From contig JAWPHD010005120.1 of the NCBI GenBank assembly GCA_037043455.1, positions 1 through 64,000 of the forward strand: a stretch of 64,000 nt of DNA, read 5' to 3'. Below, piece after piece: positions 34,176-46,005 of the stretch (its first letter is position 1; the number at the start of each line of letters is the position of its first letter). Source of the stretch: Cyrtodaria siliqua (taxonomy: Eukaryota; Mollusca; Bivalvia; Adapedonta; Hiatellidae). The position numbers were made by a program, and so were the translations under genes. The notes below the pieces were generated by a model. The model worked only from the letters and a program-made list of their open reading frames with translations. It searched no databases and was not told the DNA's origin.

Positions 34176-34641
34176 GTGGCATTTTATAACCGAATGATGC
34201 ATATATTAACCGCTTGGTCTGTACCGCTCAACGTTCTAGTCAATGTCGATTCTATCAAAGAATACTGATTGCTTGTGAGAATTTGTTTTTGATGTGTTAC
34301 ATTACGGGGAAGGTATTAGTTTTGATATTAGCATCATTATTTATCGTTTCGTAGCATGCTGGGACGTAGTTAGGTTAACCCACTGAATTAGCAAACTGAA
34401 GTGCAGCACAGAAATTGCAAACTGAAATTCCTCTGGGAAAGGAACGCCAAACTTATCAGACCACCCTTATTAACACAGGTTCAAAAAGGCAAACGTTTAT
34501 ATGTATAACGTGGGGACATAGCAGTGTTTACTCCTGTATCTCTAACCGTTACGAAAGATAACACAGCAGTCAATGTATATTCAATCATATATATTTCAAT
34601 AAATTGCAACCATAATAGATAAGGACATACTTCATAAATGA

Positions 34642-34965
34642 ATTGAATTGAATTGAATTGGGTTTTAAGGCACACCAACGGCACCAACACATGAAATGTT
34701 ATATGGCGCCTAACAGGCATGAACATGCCAGGCTCATCCTCCGTGTACATCGAGATAAAATATGGAAAATGGGCCTAGAACCTTTTCACCCTGAACTGCA
34801 GAGTTGCTGCGAGTTGCTGCAAATTCTATCGTAGAAACTCAATTTACGCTGGAGCCACGTTTATTGTTTTTCTGCCACTGCTCTTTTGATGTGAGCGAGA
34901 TGACACCTGAAACAATTCAGGGATCATGATGAAGACCTTTAATGAACATGAACAAAAAATGATAA
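34642..34965 (-). mobile_element. SINE-like repeat Z, copy 1
   Basis: Near-identical to 35948-36250: ATTGGGTTTTAAGG, AACACATGAAA, TATATGGCGCCTAACAGGCA, GCTGGAGCCACGTTTATTGT. On the minus strand the end AAAACCCAATTCAATTC looks like a SINE tail. No promoter boxes identified. Confidence 0.8.
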
Positions 34966-35224
34966 AATGAACATGCATTTGGGGGGGATTCTACTCCTCC
35001 AAATGGATATGCAGTGGGCCTATTCTTTGCCGCATGACCAAACGGAGCCCCTGGGAATCACACGGGGAACTATTGGTAGATATATTTATCAAAGGAAACT
35101 GTCATTGATCAGTTCAAACCAGTTGTTCAAGCATGTTTTGCTTTATATGTCGATATTTCAAAAGTTATTTACTCGTGTGGAGCTTATAAAAAACTTTGAC
35201 AATTGTTAAACACAATACAACAAG

Positions 35225-35400
35225 GTACAGAAGCAGAGCAGAAAGAAATATAAAAATATCGGACATGAAAAGTAGCATTCAAGGAGAACAGTCAACTACA
35301 AAACACAGAAACAAACACGCAAACAGACAAACAAGAAGGCAAAAGCAATAATAAATGCAAACGACATAACAAACACAAAAGGATAGAGTTTACTCTTTCC
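35225..35400 (+). mobile_element. V element, left half
   Basis: ATCGGACATGAAAAGTAGCA, TTCAAGGAGAACAGTCAACT, ATAACAAACACAAAAGGATA; the right half is missing. Confidence 0.7.
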
Positions 35401-35444
35401 GCATAAACTGAGGCATACTCAATAGACTAAGTGGAACGTTACTC

Positions 35445-35612
35445 TAAGTGGTGTGCTGTGGTATAGTGGTAGAGCGTTGGACCCATGATCGAAAAGTCGT
35501 GGGTTCGATCCCCGCCGTGACAATATGTGTTGCGTCCCTGAGCAAGACACTTTATCTGCATTTCTTACTTCTGGTTCTACACAGGAAGACACCGGGAGTG
35601 ATAAAAATAAAG
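35445..35612 (+). mobile_element. tRNA-derived SINE head and core
   Basis: Head GGTATAGTGGTAGAGCGTTG ... GTGGGTTCGATCCCCGC has clear A and B boxes. It continues with GCGTCCCTGAGCAAGACACT, the same core block as the SINE at 32921-33239. The tail is replaced by, or fused to, repeat W. Looks like a SINE rather than a working tRNA gene because no acceptor stem closes. Confidence 0.75.
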
Positions 35613-35830
35613 AGTATGATAATGGACCTTTGGAAACGGCCGAGCACGACACACACGCAATATTTCATTCTCGGTTTGATTGAGACTGTTCTTGAGCGGT
35701 AGTGAAATTATGTTAGCTACTAGCCCTCTAGCCCCGGGTTCAGCAGAACTCAGTATTCATAAAATCAATAGTACATAATTTTAACCATCCCGAAGATGGC
35801 ATGCATATGGCGGTGGACAGTTCAGAGAGC
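35612..35830 (+). repeat. Dispersed repeat W, copy
   Basis: Matches 58058-58290 closely: GGACCTTTGGAAACGGCCGA, TCTCGGTTTGATTGAGACTG, AGCCCCGGGTTCAGCAGAA, CATAAAATCAATAGTACATA, CATCCCGAAGATGGCATGCA. Confidence 0.85.
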
Positions 35831-35947
35831 TTTCGTTACAACCTAGGTAAAATAAATAAGTTTAAACTAACGCAAACAATCTAAATATGTTTAAATCAAA
35901 CCTCACAACTGCATGCGTCAAACTGCACTCTGAAGTGGATTGACTGA

Positions 35948-36250
35948 ATTGGGTTTTAAGGCGCACCAACACATGAAAAGGTTATATGGCGCCTAACAGG
36001 CATGAACATGCCAGGCTCATCTTCCATGTACATCGAGATAAAATATGGAAAATGGGCCTAGAACCTTCTCACCCTGAACTGCAGATTTGCTGCAAATCTA
36101 TCGTAGGAACTCCATTTGCGCTGGAGCCACGTTTATTGTTTTTCTACCACTGCTCTTTTGATGCGAGCGAGATAGCACCTGAAACAATGCAGGGATCATG
36201 ATGAAGACCTTTAATGAACATGACCAAAAAAATGATATAATGAACATGAA
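35948..36250 (-). mobile_element. SINE-like repeat Z, copy 2
   Basis: See copy 1 at 34642. Differs by a few substitutions and small indels only. Confidence 0.8.
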
Positions 36251-36332
36251 TTTGAGGGGATTCTACCCCTCTGCCTACCCCTCCAAAGGGATCTGTGAAG
36301 TGGAACTAGAGAAATAAAGAAGAGGAATCGAT

Positions 36333-36402
36333 ACTTAACAGTAATATGTTCTTCATACTTAACAGTAATATGTTCTTCATACTAAACAGTAATATGTTCT
36401 TC
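36333..36402. repeat. 24-bp tandem repeat, 3 copies
   Basis: Unit ACTTAACAGTAATATGTTCT plus TCAT. Confidence 0.9.
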
Positions 36403-38020
36403 ACACAGTACATGCAGTGTGAGGATTTCTCCAATAAACAGAAAACACGATATATCGTTTAAAACACGCACTTTTCATTGACAAGCGTATATCAAATTGC
36501 ATCGAAATATATAAATTTTATCTCAAAGTGCATTTGCGACTTAGGAAGGTTTGATCATAAATGCTAGTTTGCCTAATTAAAACATCACGGAAATCAAAAC
36601 CAAAATGCAGCATTATACAAAATGGACCCGACGCTAACTGACTACTTCTTACAATGATACTTTATACACGAATTTCAGGTGTAAACGAGTTGTGACATCC
36701 GTAAAGAAAGTACAGATTATAATAAATAAGGGACATATTTCGAGCCTATTGTATTTGGTGGTGGGGTGGGGGGAGAGAATTAGGTAACGGTAAATCACTG
36801 TTAGCCATGCAATTTCATGAGAACATTGTGATATTCAATTTTGATTCAGATTATGAGGCCCACCCAAGAAATCCTTTTTGTGTGCAGTAAAATATAAACA
36901 CACAACAGAAAGTTGTTCATTTAATGCTTTGCTATCATTCTTGTTCTAGAAACAATAAAGAAATATCAAACAAGTTTTGTATTTAAACTAGCTAAATTAT
37001 GAATATGCTTTTCTAAATTACAAAGTTGTGTTTACCTTATCTTACCCAAGACAATATCTGATATAGCAATGTAACACGAAGAAAAAACTACAAGCGGGCC
37101 TCAATTTATAACCGGAATTGATCGGTCATGGAGCATGCAGTCAGTAAATAAACAAGATTCCCATGCTAGTAGCGATGAGAAACATACTTTTCATTGATTA
37201 GTGTAAATAAAAGTAAATTGCATATCTTGCCTTTTATTCATCTTTTTAGCTATTGTTTGTTTCTGTGCGTGTTTGTGGTTAACTGTGGTCCTTGAATGTT
37301 ACACTACCTGTTCGACTTTTATATAAATTATGCTATATACAGAGAGCAAGAAAACATAACATGAAATTCCACGTTGCATAAAGATAACAGAACAATAAAG
37401 AAAAAGGAATTTAGGCGCTCGTATTAAGTGAAGCAACAATATGTTAAAAATATTATATATCTTAATATAGATTCATCTTGATAACTGGCTTAACATATTG
37501 CTATTGTCAGATGTATCAATCCAGTATGAATACTTTATACATTATTAAATGTCACATTACTGTCTCTCAGAATACTCGCAATGTGTGTATCAGCCCACAG
37601 CAGAATCTAAACATAAATAATACATATGTTACTGTACAGAAATAGATATAAAAAGTTGAACAGAAACGTCAGCATTCTACGACCACAAAAGTTATATAGA
37701 CAGCCAAAACAGGCATCGCAACAAGCAATACTAGAGTTTCAAAGATTCGGCCTCAGCAACAGCTGTGTTGCTTCTGGTAATATGTAGTTTTTTCGTTGGT
37801 TTAATGATTGTGTGGAGACCCGATGTATTGTGGACCATATGATGTATTCTTCCTCAATCCTGACGGATGACATCTTTTAATGTTTGTCTTCAATTTGTCT
37901 TGTTGTGCCCTTAATGGTTTAACTCTTGTTAAGCAAATTGAAAAAATGTCTCCCAAACTATGATGTTTTATCAAACACCTGAAAAGATATAAACACCTGG
38001 AATTGTTCTCATCATTTATG
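36403..38020. other. Gene-poor stretch
   Basis: No gene supported. 37215-37330 is a reverse V fragment (CTTTTATTCATCTTTTTAGC, TGTGGTTAACTGTGGTCCTT). 37060-37130 resembles 7040-7090, and 37865-37935 resembles 2035-2100. The rest is unrecognised. Confidence 0.45.
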
Positions 38021-38025
38021 TACTA

Positions 38026-38509
38026 TACTGAAAGGAAAATGAAACGCAGGGTGCGTATTTCCGCTATATATTGTATGTTTAATATGCTACTGCTAATCGA
38101 ATGGTACAGGGCGACATTAGGCCTGTCCTTTTAGAAAGAAGGTTTAAACAGCACTGTACACACCAATGGTTACCCCTTTAAAGTTTCATTATCGTCAGAA
38201 TGCGCATTTGGCTCAAGCAGGTGAGCAAACTTAGGCTTTAAATGTTGCAATCACTTAACATTAAATACAGTACTGAACTGGCTCAATTTTTCAAAGAGGA
38301 ACTTCAGCATTTATGAATTTCTTGTTACAACGTGTACTGTGATTAAAACGTCTACAACATCACAGTTGTGTCCTTTCTCTAACTAACTGCACTTTTTTTT
38401 TTTTTACAAAACATCTTGGGATTTCCTTGGAATATATATGGAATTAAGTGTGCAGTATATGCAATATACAGCGGAAATACGCACCCTGCGTTTCTTTTTC
38501 CTTTCAGTA
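38026..38509. mobile_element. MITE with about 40-bp terminal inverted repeats and TA target duplication
   Basis: Left end TACTGAAAGGAAAATGAAAC and right end (reverse complement) TACTGAAAGGAAAAAGAAAC continue as GCAGGGTGCGTATTTCCGCT on both sides. Flanked by TA on both sides (38024-38025, 38510-38511), as in Tc1/mariner-type insertions. 484 bp, no transposase. Confidence 0.92.
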
Positions 38510-38713
38510 TATGTACCAAAATCTAATGCCATAAAGACGAGATGGAACATAATTAGCCAAATGTTTAATTAGGATAGTCAAGTAAAATTACCTATTTTGG
38601 TAAATCTAGGTATATGTATGTGTGTATATATGTATATGTATGTGTTTATATGTATATATGTGTGTATGTCACGGGTCATTGATATCTAACAGGTAGATTG
38701 ATGTTGCATTGTT

Positions 38714-38790
38714 CGGCTGGTTAGCTCAGTCGGTAGAGCATCGGAACGGCAGGCCGAAGGTCCCGGGTTCGAGCGCCGGTCTGGCTGCAC
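38714..38790 (+). other. tRNA-like sequence in an inverted-repeat setting (SINE head or tRNA pseudogene)
   Basis: GCTGGTTAGCTCAGTCGGTAG (D arm, A box) and CCCGGGTTCGAGC (T arm, B box) with a loose anticodon stem; the loop would place GGC as anticodon. The acceptor ends do not pair, position 33 is not T and the T and anticodon stems each have a mismatch, so a working tRNA is unlikely. The flanks carry GTATGTCACGGG at left and CCCTGTGACAT at right, a near-perfect inverted pair, with TATG-rich microsatellite outside. Confidence 0.65.
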
Positions 38791-39299
38791 ATTTTTCTAG
38801 CCCTGTGACATGTATATACATGTATATAAGTATGTATTGACTTCATTTATTTCGTTATTTTTGTTTTTTCTCTTCTTGAAATTCATTTATCTTGACTGGT
38901 TTCTATTATATTTTCTTTCCGTTTAACATGTTGACCAGCTATATATATATAAATGAATGCAACTGTATATGTAAGTACACAATGTGTCTGAAATAAAAGT
39001 ATTAAAAACAAACAAAAAACTCTTGTTACCCCGGCTTCTGCGGTCATTTTGTATTTGCTTTATCAATTTCTAGGCTTTTTTATTATATTCATATATTCAT
39101 AATTTTCTCTGTGGTATACTTAGGTGGCCTATTAATTTTTTCTAGTTTGTTAGAGAATATAGCCTGTCGGGATTTCGTTTTTAAAACTGCCCCGTTCAGT
39201 GGGCTAATTGGTGTGATTTAGGTGTAGGTAGTTTGTGTCCAAGAGAGAGTAGATAATTCGTTTAGAATATCAGTTAATGCAATTAGTCCGTCGGCAGTC

Positions 39300-39505
39300 G
39301 AATATAGATATAAAAATCGAACAGGAAAAGCAGCTGTCAAGTACGACAGTCAACCACAAACACACACAGAAACAAAGAACACATTTAAAGATGAATAAAA
39401 GGCCAAATAAGATCACAAACACAAAAGGGTTGACAATAGGGTTACCACATTGGAACGGTCATTGGCAAAAAATGCCGCTGGGTGTTTAAAGTCGATTCTG
39501 CATTT
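39300..39505 (+). mobile_element. V element copy, 3'-truncated
   Basis: AAATCGAACAGGAAAAGCAG, GATGAATAAAAGGCCAAATA, AACACAAAAGGGTTGACAAT, GGAACGGTCATTGGCAAAA; ends in GGGTGTTTAAAG. Confidence 0.8.
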
Positions 39506-39739
39506 CGTTGACCCATTTTCACATTCTAAGAACTTTTCGCTCAATTTCCGAAGTTTGGGTTTCGTAACTCCACTTAGGCCAATGCCATAAACATTTGTAT
39601 TAAATAAATCATGGCAAACTTGGTTTACAATGAAGATCATATGAAATATACATATGCAACGACCAGTGTTAAATACTGACGAATACCATGCCTCTGTAAA
39701 TCATTAAAAATACGTTTCTAAAATGACTAACGCATTAGG

Positions 39740-40015
39740 TGTCCCGCCTTACTTTCATTAAGCGACGGGAAAGCTTACATTAGCAGAATTTTATAACGGA
39801 TAACACGTTTAAAAACTACTTTTTTCAGGGTTTATTACTGATTTGTTTTTCTAACTTGTTTAGAATTACCTATTAAATGTTTTAATTTTACAATATGCAA
39901 ACTTTTTAAGCCGAAATTAAGGTTTTATTTCATACCCCAGCCAACTCCGTTTTCGCTTCCTGGAGAACGGGTTGGATGGGTTATGAAAGTTAATACTCGG
40001 ACCACGTAATGAATC
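39740..40015. repeat. Dispersed repeat, paired with 6695-6960
   Basis: CATTAAGCGACGGGAAAGC, TTTTATTTCATACCCCAGC and ACTCGGACCACGTAATG match the 6.7 kb copy. This copy has about 50 extra bases near 39810-39865. Confidence 0.75.
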
Positions 40016-40569
40016 ATTTGCCTATATCGTGTAACGGGTATAACACATTATTGTTATTTTCTGTTACAAGTTCACAAACTCTGAATCCGTTAATGAAGCT
40101 TTCTCCCTCCAGATGGCTAGGAGGGAGATTTATTGCCATCCTTAGTGTACTGTTATGGTCTTGCTTAACTCAGCATAGCATTTGTATTGTACGATATCAA
40201 TAAATATCACGACTGAACAATATAGCTCGTCCTATAAATAATGAAAACGATGAAACAAAAAAATAAAAGCACCGTGTTATGTATTGTTCATTGATCTTTT
40301 GTATTACAAGAAATAAATCCATTGTTATCCATGTACTGTGATTATGTCCGTAGTGTTTTAATGGTTACAACATTTTGTCAGCTACAGCTGGGCATATAAC
40401 AAGATAAAAACACATATTGGGCGTTGGTTTCAAATGTGCACCTGCATTAAATAAGTCGAATATATAGTTCGGTTTAAAACAAATGTTTGGTCTAGAAAAT
40501 CCAACAACCCGGCTGGTTTTCAAAGTTAACTCATGATTATTATTTTTTACGATTATATTGCTTGCACTT

Positions 40570-40815
40570 GAACATATAATCAGACAAAGCGTACTCCGAT
40601 CACAAAACAAGAACATATAATCAGACAAAGCGCACTCCGATCACAAAACAAGAACATATAATCAGACAAAGCGTACTCCGATCACAAAACAAGAACATAT
40701 AATCAGACAAAGCGTACTCCGATCACAACACAAGAACATATAATCAGACAAAGCGTACTCCGATCACAAAACAAGAACATATAATCAGACAAAGCGTACT
40801 CCGATCACAAAACAA
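40570..40815. repeat. 41-bp tandem repeat, 6 copies
   Basis: Unit GAACATATAATCAGACAAAG followed by CGTACTCCGATCACAAAACAA; starts at 40570, 40611, 40652, 40693, 40734 and 40775 with almost no divergence. Confidence 0.95.
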
Positions 40816-41725
40816 GATCTAAGAACCTTAAGTCATCTTATGAATCAATATTACTTATTATATTAGATATTCTAATACACCCGCACTATATAGCCTAGTT
40901 TAAAATATCTCGTTTTTGCAACGTTAGGAGAATAAGCAAGTCTCACTGTAACGTTTGCAACGTTAGGAGAATAATCAAGGCAATGCGAAAAATCGCATTG
41001 TAACGTTTGCAAGGTAAGGAAAGTAAGCAAAGCAATGCGAAATATTTTAAATGTGTGCGTTATTTTCACAGTTTAAGGGTATTAGAATAGAAATAGAATA
41101 ATGATGTTCTATTATTTAAATTTAGCCGAGTCGTTTAGAGCTTTTCCAAGACCAATCTATTTCATTAACAATAATTTAATTGTATCGATCATGTGGCCTA
41201 CATTAGTTCAAACTAAAACACATTATGGTGTTTTTATTTTGGCTGGCGTGACATCTATACAACCTCCAGTCCCTAAAACACATATGATATATGTATATAT
41301 ATTATTTTATCGACTGCGGTACCGTTAACAATTAAAGCATATGTGTAAAACAAGAAATGTCAAAACATGCATCCGTTAGTGGTCTCTACCCTGTTTTGGA
41401 ACCAAATGTTAATTCACACAATAAGTACTCCTACTTTCATCATATACTTGTTATATTAGGTCATTAACTTATAAGTGCCATTTTAAAACCACACACACGA
41501 ATAAACAAATCAAACGTCTGATTTTATATATATATATATTTACGTTAGTCGGGGAGCTGGATACATGAATATAGGCATATTGGAGATAAAACATATTTCT
41601 ATGTCATATTTGAGATAATTGTAAACGATCTCGGGATGCTGGAGTCACTGACACTGTTGGACAATCTTGAACTGGACCTTGAGACAATTTCCCTATAGAC
41701 ATACGAGTGAACGACTAAACCGCTC
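40816..41725. other. Unassigned sequence
   Basis: A small local repeat (GCAACGTTAGGAGAATAA, twice, 40918-40980). No gene recognised; the 75-codon frame at 41101 is unsupported. Confidence 0.4.
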
Positions 41726-41727
41726 AG

Positions 41728-43165
41728 ACCGGAAATGTAGCATTCACAGAACACAGTAAAATAAAGCACCTACACAATACTAACAACGAGTATAAGGAAA
41801 ACATAGCAGAAAGTATGCAACACCTCAAACATAAAAGGGTTGATAAGAAGGGTACATCATGACGCCACAAACACAAAAGGGTTGATAAGAAGGGTACATC
41901 ATGACGCCACAAACATAAAAGGGTTGATAATATGAATACATCATGACGCCACAAACACAAAATGGTTGATAAGAAGGGTACATCATGACGCCACAAACAT
42001 AAAAGGGTTGATAAGAAGGATACATCATGACGCCACAAACACAAACTGGTTGATAAGAAGGATACATCATGACGCCACAAACACAAAAGGGTTGATAAGA
42101 AGGGTACATCATGACGCCACAAACATAAAAGGGTTGATAATATGGATACATCATGACGCCACAAACATAAAAGTGTTGATAATATGGATACATCATGACG
42201 CCACAAACACAAAATGGTTGATAAGAAGGGTACATCATGACGCCACAAACATAAAAGGGTTGATAATATGGATACATCATGACGCCACAAACTTAAAAGG
42301 GTTGATAATATGGATACATCATGACGCCACAAACATAAAAGGGTTGATAATATGGATACATCATGACGCCACAAACACAAAATGGTTGATAATTAGGGTA
42401 CATCATGACGCCACAAACACAAATGAGTTGATAATATTGGTACATCATGAAGCCATAAACACAAAAGGGTTGATAATAAGGGCACATCATGACGCGACAG
42501 ACACAAAATGATTGATAATACGGGTACATCATGACGCCACAAACACAAAAGGGTTGATAATAAGGGTACATCATGACGTCACAAACACAAAATGGTTGAT
42601 AATTAGTGTATATCATGACGCCACAAACACAAAATGGTTGATAATAAGGGTACATCATGACACCACAAACACAAAATGATTGATAATATGGGTACATCAT
42701 GACGCCACAATCACAAAAGGGATGATAATATGGGAACATCATGACGCCACAAACACAAAAGGGTTGATAATAAGGTAACATCAGGACGCCACAAGCACAA
42801 AAGGGTTGATAATAAGGGTTCAAGGCTACATCATGACGCCACAAACACAAAAGGGTTGATAATATGGGTGCATCATGACGCCACAAACACAACAGGGTTG
42901 ATAATAAGGGTGCATCATGACGCCACAAACACAAAAGGGTTGATAATAAGGGTACATCATGACGCCACAAACACAAAATGCCACGTTGATAATATGGGTA
43001 CATCATGACGCCACAAACATAAATCATTGACACTATGGGTACATCATGACACCACAAACATAAAAGGGTTGATAATAAGGGATATTAAACCAGGTTCTAA
43101 GGTGCACCAAGCCTCACTTACCCTACCGTCATCCCAATAAAACGCGACAGTAAAAATATAGAATT
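41728..43165 (+). mobile_element. V element whose central 42-bp segment is amplified about 30-fold
   Basis: The left edge has normal V sequence (GACCGGAAATGTAGCATTCA, CAGAACACAGT) and the right edge has normal V sequence (AACCAGGTTCTAAGGTGCAC, CAATAAAACGCGACAG). Between them (about 41837-43080) the V phrase GACGCCACAAACACAAAAGG + GTTGATAATAAGGGTACATC repeats with a 42-bp period. Compare GACATCACAAACACAAAAGG + GTTGACAATAGGG in normal V copies. The long open frames on both strands follow from 42 = 14 codons and are not genes. Confidence 0.9.
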
Positions 43166-43184
43166 CCACGCTGGACTAAGTCCT

Positions 43185-44660
43185 CTTATATTTTAAACCA
43201 AATCAGGATTATTGGTAGTAGGGTGACTAGGTATGTGGTAGTAGGGTGACTAGGTATGTGGTAGTAGGGTGACTAGGTATGTGGTAGTAGGGTGACTAGG
43301 TATGTACAAATCAGGATTATTGGTAGTAGGGTGACTAGGTATGTGGTAGTAGGGTGACTAGGTATGTGGTAGTAGGGTGACTAGGTATGTACAATCAGGA
43401 TTATTGGCAGTAGGGTGACTAGGTATGTACAAATCAGGATTATTGGTAGTAGGGTGAGTAGGTATGTACAATCAGGATTATTGGTAGTAGGGTGAGTAGG
43501 TATGTACAAATCAGGATTATTGGTAGTAGGGCGACTAGGTATGTACAATCAGGAATATTGGTAGTAGGTTGAGTAGGTATGTACAAATCAGGATTATTGG
43601 TAGTAGGGTGACTAGGTATGTACAAATCAGGTTTATTGGTAGTAGGGTGACTAGGTATGTACAAATCAGGATTATTGGTAGTAGGGTGACTAGGTATGTA
43701 CAAATCAGGATTATTGGTAGTAGGGTGAGTAGGTATGTACTAATCAGGATTATTGGCAGTAGGGTGAGTAGGTATGTACAAATCAGGATTATTGGTAGTA
43801 GGGTGAGTAGGTATGTACTGTATAAATCAGGATTATTGGCAGTAGGGTGACTAGGTATGTACAAATCAGGATTATTGGTAGTAGGTTGAGTAGGTATGTA
43901 CAAATCAGGATTATTGGTAGTAGGTTGAGTAGGTATGTACAAATCAGGATTATTGGTAGTAGGGTGAGTAGGTATGTACAAATCAGGATTATTGGTAGTA
44001 GGGTGACTAGGTATGTACAAATCAGGATTATTGGTAGTAGGGTGAGTAGGTATGTACAAATCAGGATTATTGGTGGTAGGATGAGTAGGTATGTACAAAT
44101 CAGGATTATTGGTAGTAGGGTGACTAGGTATGTACAAATCAGGATTATTGGCAGTAGGGTGAGTAGGTATGTACAAATCAGGATTATTGGCAGTAGGGTG
44201 AGTAGGTATGTACAAATCAGGATTATTGGTAGTAGGGTGAGTAGGTATGTACAAATCAGGATTATTGGCAGTAGGGTGAGTAGGTATGTACAAATCAGGA
44301 TTATTGGCAGTAGGGTGAGTAGGTATGTACAAATCAGGATTATTGGCAGTAGGGTGAGTAGGTATGTACAAATCAGGATTATTGGCAGTAGGGTGAGTAG
44401 GTATTTACAAATCAGGATTATTGGCAGTAGGGTGAGTAGGTATGTACAAATCAGGATTATTGGTAGTAGGGTGAGTAGGTATGTACAAATCAGGATTATT
44501 GGTACAAATCAGGATTATTGATACAAATCAGGATTATTGGTACAAATCAGGATTATTGGTAGTAGGGTGAGTAGGTATGTACAAATCAGGATTATTGGTA
44601 CAAATCAGGATTATTGGTACAAATCAGAATTATTGGTAGTAGGGTGAGTAGGTATGAGTA
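43185..44660. repeat. Modular 39-bp minisatellite, about 36 units
   Basis: Unit is two sub-blocks: ACAAATCAGGATTATTGGT (19 bp) and AGTAGGGTGAGTAGGTATGT (20 bp). At the left end the second block is repeated almost alone; at the right end (44485-44640) the first is repeated alone. Both strands stay open because 39 is divisible by three. Confidence 0.95.
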
Positions 44661-44956
44661 TTGACAGAAACTACTCATATCGTTGTCTGTAACGATTGTT
44701 TTTCATTACACATGCGAGTAAACATGTGTATACAATGAACCAACAATAATCATACGAGGAACTTCGTTATTTGTTTATACAGGTCATATTAACTATTGTA
44801 TACGTTTCAGATTATGACAAACTGATGACAAACTGAATGCGAATGTCAATTGGAACAGCTGCTAATATATAGCTTAATATATAGATTCGTGAAACTGAAT
44901 ACTTTTTCGTGTTTGACAAGAACGATCACGTATCGTCCGTAATAATATACCAAATA

Positions 44957-46005
44957 GTAGATCGATTAGTAGACCGGAAAGTGTAACATTGGGTGAGCCG
45001 ATAATAGTAGATCGATTAGTAGACCGGAAAGTGTAACATTGGGTGAGCCGATAATAGTAGATCGATTAGTAGACCGGAAAGTGTAACATTGGGTGAGCCG
45101 ATAATAGTAGATCGATTAGTAGACCGGGAAGTGTAACATTGGGTGAGCCGATAATAGTAGATCGATTAGTAGACCGGAAAGTGTAACATTGGGTGAGCCG
45201 ATAATAGTAGATCGATTAGTAGACCGGGAAGTGTAACATTGGGTGAGATACCTAATAGTAGATCGATTAGTAGACCGGAAAGTGTAACATTGGGTGAGCC
45301 GATAATAGTAGATCGATTAGTAGACCAGAAAGTGTAACATTGGGTCAGCCGATAATAGTAGATCGATTAGTAGACCGGAAAGTGTAACATTGGGTGAGCC
45401 GATAATAGTAGATCGATTAGTAGACCGGAAAGTGTAACATTGGGTCAGCCGATAATAGTAGATCGATTAGTAGACCGGAAAGTGTAACATTGGGTGAGCC
45501 GATAATAGTAGATCGATTAGTAGACCGGAAAGTGTATAATATACCTAATAGTAGATCGATTAGTAGACCGGGAAGTGTAACATTGGGTGAGATACCTAAT
45601 AGTAGATCGATTAGTAGACCGGGAAGTGTAACATTGGGTGAGATACCTAATAGTAGATCGATTAGTAGACCGGAAAGTGTAACATTGGGTGAGCCGATAA
45701 TAGTAGATCGATTAGTAGACCGGAAAGTGTAACATTGGGTCAGCCGATAATAGTAGATCGATTAGTAGACCGGAAAGTGTAACATTGGGTGAGCCGATAA
45801 TAGTAGATCGATTAGTAGACCGGAAAGTGTAACATTGGGTGAGCCGATAATAGTAGATTGATTAGTAGACCGGAAAGTGTAACATTGGGTGAGCCGATAA
45901 TAGTAGATCGATTAGTAGACCGGAAAGTGTAACATTGGGTGAGCCGATAATAGTAGATCGATTAGTAGACCGGAAAGTGTAACATTGGGTCAGCCGATAT
46001 ATAAA
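44957..46005. repeat. 50-bp minisatellite, 21 copies, in unit A
   Basis: Unit AGTAGATCGATTAGTAGACC + GGAAAGTGTAACATTGGGTG + AGCCGATAAT. Copies are nearly identical, with a few variants (GGGAAGTG, GGGTCAGCC, GAGATACCTAAT). Unit B has a single diverged copy at about 48345-48385 (GTAGATCGATATGTAGACCG). Confidence 0.95.

Noticed and set aside
35449..35522. Functional tRNA gene
   Set aside because: Good A and B boxes, but no closing acceptor stem, and it continues into a SINE core.
38714..38790. Functional tRNA-Ala gene
   Set aside because: Acceptor ends do not pair, position 33 is not T and the T and anticodon stems each have a mismatch. Treated as a tRNA-derived element.
41724..44521. Open frames of 150-278 codons such as LCLWRHDV and YIPTHPTAN repeats
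   Set aside because: Follow from 42-bp and 39-bp repeat periods; the same stretch is open on both strands and lies within a mobile element or minisatellite.
41837..46005. CRISPR-like appearance (regular 39-50 bp repeats)
   Set aside because: Units are contiguous tandem repeats without unique spacers, and the window is eukaryotic.
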